Positions 1 through 64,000 of a DNA stretch of 64,000 bases are shown one piece after another. Location: positions 108,501-172,500 of the forward strand of contig BAAHQB010000347.1 of NCBI GenBank assembly GCA_054601695.1, given 5' to 3'. This DNA comes from Amorphochlora amoebiformis. Its lineage: Eukaryota; Cercozoa; Chlorarachniophyceae. The notes under the pieces were generated by a model that worked only from the letters and a program-made list of their open reading frames with translations, did no database searches and had not been told where the DNA came from. Each line of letters starts with the position of its first letter. Positions within the stretch are counted from its first letter, which is position 1. Both the position numbers and the translations under genes were made by a program.

Positions 1-25
1 ATATATATATATATATATATATATT

Positions 26-119
<94 letters not shown>

Positions 120-152
120 TTGTATATATATGTATGTATATATATGTATATT

Positions 153-182
<30 letters not shown>
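1..182. repeat. (TA)n/(CA)n microsatellite
   Basis: The window opens with almost pure alternating TA, broken by short CA and TG runs. Similar (TA)n tracts of 30-300 bases recur throughout the window and make up most introns and spacers; they are not all listed separately. Confidence 0.95.
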
Positions 183-189
<7 letters not shown>

Positions 190-262
190 CGGGAGTGAGC
201 CATGTTATATTTATCAGAAAATTAGATCTGGGAGTGAGTTACGTTATATTTATCAGAAAAGT
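183..262. repeat. Short tandem duplication
   Basis: A unit of about 50 bases with GGGAGTGAG followed by TTATATTTATCAGAAAA occurs twice in tandem. No reading frame fits it. It may be a truncated exon copy from a gene outside the window. Confidence 0.6.
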
Positions 263-282
263 GTAGGTTCGCTTGAATCCAC

Positions 283-570
283 CGGAGGGAGACTTAGAGA
301 TGTTACGAGAGAAAAAGAATATAAGAGAGAAAACAGGGAGAGAAAAGAATTGAGAGCAGAGAGAGCAGAGAAAGAGAGAGAGAGAGAGAAGAACAAGTAG
401 TGGAGAGATAGATACAGACGTAAGAAAGGATAGTTGCGGAACGAGAAAAAGAGAGCGAGTCTTGATGAGATACGGGAGAAAAGATGGAGAGAACCAAGGT
501 AGGTGGGAGAGAGACAGTGAGAGCAGGCGGAGCAAAAGGGACAAGAGTGGGGAGAGGAAAAGGGAACGGA
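283..570. repeat. GA-rich purine tract
   Basis: The + strand is dominated by GAGA and AGAAA words. Open frames across it have very low complexity and are not taken as genes. The stretch after it, up to about 1270, is unique and mixed in composition; it contains a 111-codon open frame at 897-1232 that I cannot support as coding. Confidence 0.8.
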
Positions 571-1365
571 ATAAAAGGATGATTTATGAGTTTATATATC
601 GCTTTTATAACAGGGAACAGATTATCCGAAAGATACACGATTGCACGTACATATGTCCATATTATACCCCCATCTGGCTCTCTTAAAGGTCTGATTCTTT
701 CCACATGACCCGACACCCGCTCCCATGGTGTCCCGAAGTAGTATTTCAAACTTTTCGGAAGTTTTCAATAATTCGCGTGGGGGGTAGGGGCTTATCCCGA
801 TGAGATGCAAGGACGTGGTGGACCAGCAAAGCGCCGTCTCTGTGGCGCGAAAAAATTAATTTCTTTTAAAATTTTCAAAATCGCCTAAGGAAGTGAATGA
901 AACTGTGTAACCTAGGGTCGTGTCACATTTATTTAGTGAAACTTGTGGCTGCATCACGCAATAAGTATGCTACGAGAGGCTATGTCACATCAGGCAATAT
1001 AATGTCACACCGTATGTCACACTTTAAATTCTCATACTTAGATTACTTCTGGTGTTATCAACTAATTCTTTTCTTGACGGTTTCGAAGAATTTAAGCGGT
1101 TTCGTCAATACCAACGGTTATCTCCTTGCATATCAGAGAAATATGTACTTCATATCCAACATGATATGTTTCTTCAAGCCGAATTATTTTCAGTTAAAAT
1201 CGTGCAATAATAATGGGGTCGAACGTCAGTGACCTCTTGGCCTACACCCCCTGTGGCCTCTGCTGCTCACCTAAGACCGTCTCCAAGTACTTTTGCTTGC
1301 TGGTATTACTCTCCTTACATTTCTTCAATCTCCGTCTCATGATTGGAAAAAATCGGCCATCTTAG

Positions 1366-2259
1366 GACCCTCTGAGCCCGAACGCGCCTCTATTTTGCCG
1401 CGGGAGCTGCTGTGCACCGGGGATATTCAAGTGAGTTCAGTCGATATGATAAAATTTCGAAGGGATATATCTGTTGTGATTGGAGTGATGTTGAATAGGT
1501 GCTGGACTGAGTTTTTCTTTCAAAAGACGTTCAAATACGTCGATGAGAAGGTTTCGATGCATATCTTATTATCGACATTTAGACATACCTCAAGAGATAT
1601 TAAACATACGTGTCAATCTCAAAACGCACATACATTACCGTAGTAGCTCTATAAGAGACATGTATTAACCCTATCTCTTGTAATAACATAAAATTCCGGC
1701 GACAATTTCAAAAAGCTATCCACGCAATAATACTATTTCGAGTTCTTTACTCCTCTTTTATATCTCTCCCTGTCTCCACCCCTCTCTTATCAATATATCT
1801 CTTACATACTATATTTCTCTTTTTCACACACTCTCTCTCTGTCTGTCTCCCTCCCTCCTCTTGTCTCTCTCTCAGCTCGATAAGCCTCGAAAGCGATGGA
1901 CCTTGGACGACAACAAGGATGCTTCGAAGTATTGGTGCACGTCTATCTCAGTCCTCTTGGGATTAACGTACGATATCTTTCTCCTCACGGCTTTTTTCCC
2001 TCTCGTTTTTCCGGGGAAGAGAATTAATTCTCAATAATTTTTCGGTCTCCTGGCTCTGTTTTCCTTTGATTCTTCGAGAATGTTGAGAGAGTGAGAGGTA
2101 GGGGTATAGACGGGAGGTAAGGGCGGACAGAGCTGAAGGTGGGAAAAGAAAGGATGAAAGGGATGAAGAGAGCGTGGAGGGGAGATTGTTAAGATGTCTT
2201 GTCCATCTCTTATCGTATCTTATGTTTGTCTTCATCGTTTTGATATATACATATGTATG

Positions 2260-2341
<82 letters not shown>

Positions 2342-2728
2342 GATAAATATAGACAGTGTGTATGTGTAGAAATATGTACACTTACACCATATATACGTAT
2401 GAAGGTCTTAACTTACAGACTCTCTTGACAATCAAACTCTTTCATTGGGCGTATGGGTGTCTTGACAATCAAGACGTGCGTTGTCTTGACAATCAAGCCG
2501 TGGGGTGTCTTGATAGTCAATGTGTGGGTTGTCTTGAAAGCCAATGTGGGGTGTATTTGCATGACTCACATGCGTACAAAGGTCTAACTTAATCACAGAC
2601 TCTCTCGACAGCCATACTCTGGCATTGGGCGTATGGGTGTCTTGATAGTCAAGATGTGGAGTGTCTTGATAGTCAATGTGTGGGGTGTATTTGCATAATT
2701 CACATGCGTACTATATATATGTATATAT

Positions 2729-2759
<31 letters not shown>

Positions 2760-2773
2760 AATATCTGTGTACT

Positions 2774-2831
<58 letters not shown>

Positions 2832-3070
2832 TTTAATATATGTAGGAACAACCCTTTTGCAATGGAGTGGTGTGAGACTAGAAGACTGGTATTTTGATAC
2901 TATATATATGTATATTTATATATATATATATATATAAATGTATGTTTTCAAAAAATGTAAATATTACGTATATACACGTACGCATACATATATATATATA
3001 TATATATATATGTATATTTAATTTACATATTATAGTTGATGTGTTTTGTTTGTCTTACGTTTGTATCATG

Positions 3071-3114
<44 letters not shown>

Positions 3115-3160
3115 TAATGTGTAACTATATCTTATGTATTTGTTTGTATATTTACAAATG

Positions 3161-3199
<39 letters not shown>

Positions 3200-3226
3200 A
3201 TATATATATATATATACTATGATATT

Positions 3227-3294
<68 letters not shown>

Positions 3295-3441
3295 ATTTAC
3301 ATATTATAGTTGATGTGTTTTGTTTGTCTTACGTTTGTATCATGTATTATATGTGTATGTTCCACAGATATTGATATATGTAAACTCTATATCTGAATGT
3401 GTAACTATATCTTACGTATCTGTTTGTATATTTACAAATAG

Positions 3442-3479
<38 letters not shown>

Positions 3480-3551
3480 CATATATATATACATATATGT
3501 ATATTGTTCTCAGGGAACCGATATCTTTCTCTGCTTTCGCTGCTTACCTTG
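1366..3551 (+). CDS. Three candidate exons of an unrecognised gene (possibly the 5' part of the ARL-like gene)
   Basis: Candidate exons are 1366-1430, 1876-1967 and 3514-3551. Each has an AG before it and a GT after it: GTGAGT, GTACGA and GTAATT. The 1876 exon follows a long pyrimidine tract ending CTCTCTCTCAG. The codon phases of the three join without a stop. The exon ends read ..GDIQ, then [15 protein letters not shown].., then [13 protein letters not shown]. Family unknown. The last exon leaves one base, whereas the first certain exon of the downstream GTPase needs two, so either an exon is missing or this is a separate gene. The open frame continues upstream of 1366 to about 1275, so that boundary is uncertain. 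Confidence 0.35.
2399..2710. repeat. Imperfect tandem duplication, unit about 175 bases
   Basis: Two copies begin near GAAGGTCTTAAC and ACAAAGGTCTAAC and end with CACATGCGTAC. Inside each, a unit of about 26 bases with GTGTCTTGACAATCAA is itself repeated up to four times. Confidence 0.75.
3013..3445. repeat. Duplicated AT-rich segment
   Basis: The segment with TTGATGTGTTTTGTTTGTC, followed by TGTGTAACTATATCTTA, occurs at about 3013-3163 and again at 3289-3445, with different TA tract lengths between the two blocks. Confidence 0.7.
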
Positions 3552-3558
3552 GTAATTG

Positions 3559-3733
<175 letters not shown>

Positions 3734-3739
3734 ATATAT

Positions 3740-3813
<74 letters not shown>

Positions 3814-3829
3814 TATATATATATATATG

Positions 3830-5562
<1,733 letters not shown>

Positions 5563-5577
5563 ATATACAGACCAATA

Positions 5578-5616
<39 letters not shown>

Positions 5617-5671
5617 AATCTTCCGATTTGATTCCCATTCACCTTTCTCTCTCTCACTCCCAACACAGCAT

Positions 5672-5752
<81 letters not shown>

Positions 5753-5780
5753 ATATATATATATATATTATATATATATA

Positions 5781-5856
<76 letters not shown>

Positions 5857-5884
5857 GTATGCATATATATATATATATATGTAT

Positions 5885-5925
<41 letters not shown>

Positions 5926-5952
5926 TAAATTATATACATATAATATATTTAG

Positions 5953-11887
<5,935 letters not shown>

Positions 11888-12570
11888 GTTTTTTTCTGGA
11901 AATTTTGCAAACCCTATTTCTCTGGTCTATAACAAGTTGTCCATTATTAGGAATATTTATTTAGCCGTCTAGCTGGTCTAGAAATATAGTTAATATAGCC
12001 GAAATACGCGGTCACTAGTTTATGTATGTATATCATCTATATATGACATGCTGGAAGCTTTTTTGTACATATATGTCTAATATGTACTACTTTCACATAC
12101 GAAAATATTTCTAGATCATGATTGTATACTCATTGGCGCGAAATGGTAACATGTATACAAAACACGTTCAGAATACGAATAATACTATGATAGTAATGGT
12201 ACGTATCATACTATGATGAACTAGATAAAGTACTTTTTTACCGTATACGTACGTATACGACTAGACGTATACGTATCGAACTTCACAATAAAAACGATAT
12301 GCGTACGTACTCCGATTATTGTAGTTATTTACCGATATCTACTTTTTTGTTTTTCAACTAGTTTCAAGTGACCGTTACCCATTAGGGTTAGGGTTAGGGT
12401 TAGGGTTAGGGTTAGTATGTACGTACATACTCTAGATACTACTAGTATAATCTGGCCGATTGTCATATACTAGATATACTAGTATAGACCTACAAGGTCA
12501 GTAGATCTAGGTAATCTAGTAATACCTCATACATATAATATATGTAACTAGAGAATATGTTCATAATTAA

Positions 12571-12668
<98 letters not shown>

Positions 12669-12818
12669 TGACAATATGCATATACACTACCGCGGCCGTA
12701 GAATCATTATAATTACAAGTATCACGATGTTCAGCAGTGGGTCGCATGAGATATGAAATGAAATCTTCTAGATAATGAATACCAGTCGAAAAGCTTTTAC
12801 ATAGTCAGCTAGATATAT

Positions 12819-12867
<49 letters not shown>

Positions 12868-13018
12868 CATAATCATCTCGACTCTTAGATATTTGAATAT
12901 TCTAATACATATACCATCTAATCGCAGATACACAATTTCTATTTCGCATTTTTATTTTTGCCATACTCCGTTGTAGTCCCGAACCCTAACTGGCGCTACG
13001 TAGCCGAAAAGATAACAA
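11888..13018. other. Spacer between convergent genes, rich in CTAG and TAGTAC words
   Basis: No gene was found. The sequence is AT-rich and unusually dense in CTAG, GTATAC and TACGTA palindromic words. Five TTAGGG units lie at about 12384-12413. A (TA)n tract covers 12576-12666. Confidence 0.7.
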
Positions 13019-25583
<12,565 letters not shown>

Positions 25584-26021
25584 GACGAAAAGGACAGGTC
25601 AGCGAGACACGTGTTCAAGTGTCGGTATCCACGGAATCCAAATGCGTGACAGCAGGCTGCATCACATATTGGGTTCCGAAAAATCAGTGGTCTTAACTGC
25701 ACTACTCCCCCATAATACCCGAAAAGTAATAGAAAAGATAAAAACAACGCATTCCACACCAAACCCCCCCCCCTTTATGAGTCTATAAATACCGAAAATT
25801 TTCGAAAGTCACGTATTTTTTCGCTCAAAATCGTATTTTTGGACCAAAGACACAACACTAGAAGATGAAATAATTCAATTTGCGCTACAAATATGTAATA
25901 GCTACCGGCGTACTACATGTAGTAATATTGATCATCAAGTACTATAGATACGTTACTCGCGGCTTACCCTGGAAACTTTTTCTAGTTATTTAGTACAGGT
26001 ACAAGAGCTTATGTATATATG

Positions 26022-26096
<75 letters not shown>

Positions 26097-26659
26097 AGTA
26101 TATATACACATATATACACATACGTATACTAGATATATTATATATATCAGCCAGATTATTATATCTTGTTTAGCTTGTGTTGCCTACGGTATACATTCAG
26201 AGTAATACAGACACTGGGTCATGGCTTGTCACTGACAACTAAATTTGCGGCCGCTCAGCATGCGCAGTTACCTATAGAGTCGATAATACTAGAATAGGCC
26301 TTTTATTATATTCTAGATATTTAGTATATACTAGTATACAAAACTTGATATTCTTTGGATCTAGCAGAACGACTTTGAATATATAAGTGCTTGAATATAA
26401 TATATACATACATATATATATATATAATATACATATATATATATATCTAGTATATATATATATATATATATATACATACTAGATATATAATGTGTATGAA
26501 TATAAATATATGTATAATATGTATGTATATACAGTTATCTATATGTTTGAGTCAATGATTAGCTAGCATCATGCACAGGATCTGGTCATAATTAGCATGA
26601 TTAGGCCTAGAATCTAGAGTAATGAATCCTAATGATCGATTCAAGCCTCATCAAGGTAG
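25584..26659. other. Spacer upstream of pseudokinase and downstream of the HCF107-like gene
   Basis: The part next to the pseudokinase start is GC-mixed and contains C8 and a TATTTATAG TATA-like word (complement of 25790-25798). From about 25900 the spacer is AT-rich with CTAGTATA and TAGATATA words, like other spacers here. No gene was found. Confidence 0.55.
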
Positions 26660-41041
<14,382 letters not shown>

Positions 41042-41419
41042 ATATTTGCCTCTCAGAGCGTTGAATAGGGATATTTCTCGGTCGATTGAGTACAGGGGCC
41101 AGTCGTGGTTGCCGGACCGGGGCGTGGTTTCGGGTTTGTATGCGTATTGACGGAGCTCCAGTGACGCTTGCAACAAGGAGAAGACAAAGGACGTTCGAAT
41201 TCTGGTATTTTGTCATGTTTGAATCGCCACACAGGCTTCAGAGACGCCCGATAAGCCCTTGGCTGCCGACCACACGGCGTCCTACCGCTCTTACTTCACG
41301 CGAGTATTGGATATCTGGGTTCAGATATCTAATATTCTAACATTCTCGGAATCCCCGATTCTCCGGGGGTTCGGAGTCCAACGGAACCCACGACGACATT
41401 AACGGCTAGAGTCATCAAG
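41042..41419. promoter_or_regulatory. Shared upstream region of divergent HCF107-like and kinesin genes
   Basis: About 380 bases of balanced composition separate the two start codons and contain no (TA)n tracts. No clear TATA box or known element is visible. A bidirectional promoter is inferred from the layout only. Confidence 0.45.
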
Positions 41420-45574
<4,155 letters not shown>

Positions 45575-45637
45575 TTGAAATTTGCAACTAAATTAACTAA
45601 TCATTGTTGATTAGATATCAGATTTCAGTACTGTATA

Positions 45638-45680
<43 letters not shown>

Positions 45681-45714
45681 CATATGGTGTATAGATGTCT
45701 ATACAGACACATAC

Positions 45715-45810
<96 letters not shown>

Positions 45811-45829
45811 ATATATATATATATATATA

Positions 45830-45872
<43 letters not shown>

Positions 45873-45897
45873 TTGTGTGTATATATATGTATATCAA

Positions 45898-45940
<43 letters not shown>

Positions 45941-45993
45941 ATATATGGAAATATAATATCTAGATTAGTGTGCTAGTATATACTAGATCTAGT

Positions 45994-46059
<66 letters not shown>

Positions 46060-46787
46060 TAGATCTAGTAGATATATACTCTAGATCTAGTAGATAGATA
46101 TATCCTAGATATCCTCTTAGATCCTAGATATCTCTAGATCTAGATATAGTCTAGATATTCTAGATACTCTAGACTAGCTCTGTTAGTCTTAGACTTAACT
46201 AGTTAAGGTAGTATGACAATTTACTAGTCCTAGAGTTTCATTCCCAGTCTCTATCTAGAGTCTAGACTGTGCACCGTCGAGTCTACTCTACTAGACTCTA
46301 GCTAGTCTAGTGTTACATCTTCCTTTCGTACTACTTTAGTATCTGTTATATCTAGTGTGTATCATCTAGATCATACTGTATACGTATGAGTGCATGACTC
46401 TGAGTCTCTCTAGTCTCTGACAGTCTCTCTAGTCTCTACTAGACTCTAGAGACTAGAGTCTCTACTCCGACTCAGTCTCCGAGTAATACTAGTAATACTT
46501 GTACTCATACTCATTGTGCGGACCATTTCGGTCTAGTCAGTACAAACTTACACCTCAGATGCAGGACTCAAGTTACTACTCAAGTTTATAACTTTCGAGA
46601 TACTATGCTAGATATGCTAGATCTAGCAGATATGCTCTATAGATGCTAGATCTAAGACCAGTCTAAGTAGATATGCGTCACCACCCGCCCAGACGAAGTT
46701 CTACAAGTTACCCGGTCCGACGGTACATCTACTAGATCTAGTACATCTACTAGATCTAGTACATGCAGCGCTGGAAAATTCCTAGAA
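45575..46787. other. Spacer between convergent genes, CTAG-rich island
   Basis: (TA)n to 46060, then about 700 bases densely packed with TCTAGA, AGATCT, CTAGATC and GAGTCTC words. No gene was found. It resembles the spacers at 11888-13018 and 25900-26600. Confidence 0.7.
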
Positions 46788-58466
<11,679 letters not shown>

Positions 58467-58731
58467 TCCCTCTCTCTCTTAACCGGGTATTAACATATCA
58501 AAACAGAGATTTCAGATATTGATTTCTAGATATCCTGGAATTATTTTTAAGTCACTTCTTCAAAGGCGCCAGATCTCTGCTCGATCCGAACGCGCCCCGA
58601 AACCACGTCACCCCTTCCCCCAAATCCGCGAATTCCAAACCCAAACACCCGCCAAATACCCGCGATACCGTTTCGGTTCGTAAATATATCGAAAAGAACA
58701 GAAGAATACATCACTCACGGCGGAGGAAATC
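58467..58731. promoter_or_regulatory. Shared upstream region of NTMT and the EWGAGGSS gene
   Basis: 265 bases of balanced composition lie between two divergent start codons. A TAAATATAT word is at 58681-58689. The bidirectional role is inferred from the layout. Confidence 0.4.
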
Positions 58732-63800
<5,069 letters not shown>

Positions 63801-63803
<3 letters not shown>

Positions 63804-64000
63804 GTTAGGGTTAGGGTTAGGGTTAGGGTTAGGGTTAGGGTTAGGGTTAGGGTTAGGGTTAGGGTTAGGGTTAGGGCTAGGGTTAAGGTTAGGATTAAGG
63901 TTTTGGTTACGGTTAGGTTTAGCTCTAGGATTAGCGTTAGGGTTAGGGTTAGGGTTAGCGTGGTTAGGGTTATGGTTAGGGTTAGAGATAGGGTTAGGGG
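63801..64000. repeat. TTAGGG repeat starting at a splice donor
   Basis: About twelve perfect TTAGGG units then degenerate ones run to the window end. The array starts directly at the GTTAGG donor of the exon ending 63803, so it appears to open the next intron in TTAGGG-sense orientation. Confidence 0.9.

Noticed and set aside
897-1232. 111-codon open frame on the + strand
   Set aside because: No start context, domain or homology is apparent, and the composition is like the surrounding unique DNA.

Overview
This window is nuclear DNA from a eukaryote, most likely a photosynthetic protist (alga). I base that on spliced genes with GT-AG introns, a HAT-repeat protein of the chloroplast HCF107/Mbb1 type, a pseudokinase with a plastid-transit-like N-terminus, a kinesin resembling kinesin-6, and abundant TTAGGG-type (telomere-like) repeats. 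The exact lineage cannot be read from the sequence; stramenopile or haptophyte algae are only a guess.

Most of the 64 kb is (TA)n microsatellite. Between the tracts lie short islands of 20-170 bases, and most of these are coding exons. By joining islands through splice signals and codon phase I recover six genes. (1) An ARF/ARL-like small GTPase, + strand, 5953-11887, 11 exons, 5' end unresolved; three further + exon candidates lie upstream at 1366-3551. (2) A kinase-fold pseudokinase, - strand, 13019-25583, about 18 exons. (3) An HCF107/Mbb1-like HAT-repeat RNA-binding protein, - strand, 26660-41041, about 20 exons. (4) A kinesin, + strand, 41420-45574, 5 exons, nearly free of repeats. (5) An N-terminal Xaa-Pro-Lys protein methyltransferase (NTMT/METTL11 type) with a long N-terminal extension, - strand, 46788-58466, 17 exons. 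(6) A membrane-anchored protein with an EWGAGGSS motif, + strand, 58732 to beyond the window end. Genes 3/4 and 5/6 are divergent pairs with short shared upstream regions. Genes 1/2 and 4/5 converge on repeat-rich spacers.

Two patterns stand out. First, at more than 20 exon ends, truncated copies of the exon edge with its splice site are repeated one to about twelve times in the neighbouring intron, separated by (TA)n or grown into a VNTR. Second, several introns are built largely of telomere-like repeats, down to a 71-base intron that is almost pure CCCTAA repeat. Repeat expansion therefore seems to be shaping, and perhaps creating, introns here. No rRNA, tRNA, CRISPR array or intact transposon was seen. 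All exon joins are read by eye and need RNA evidence.
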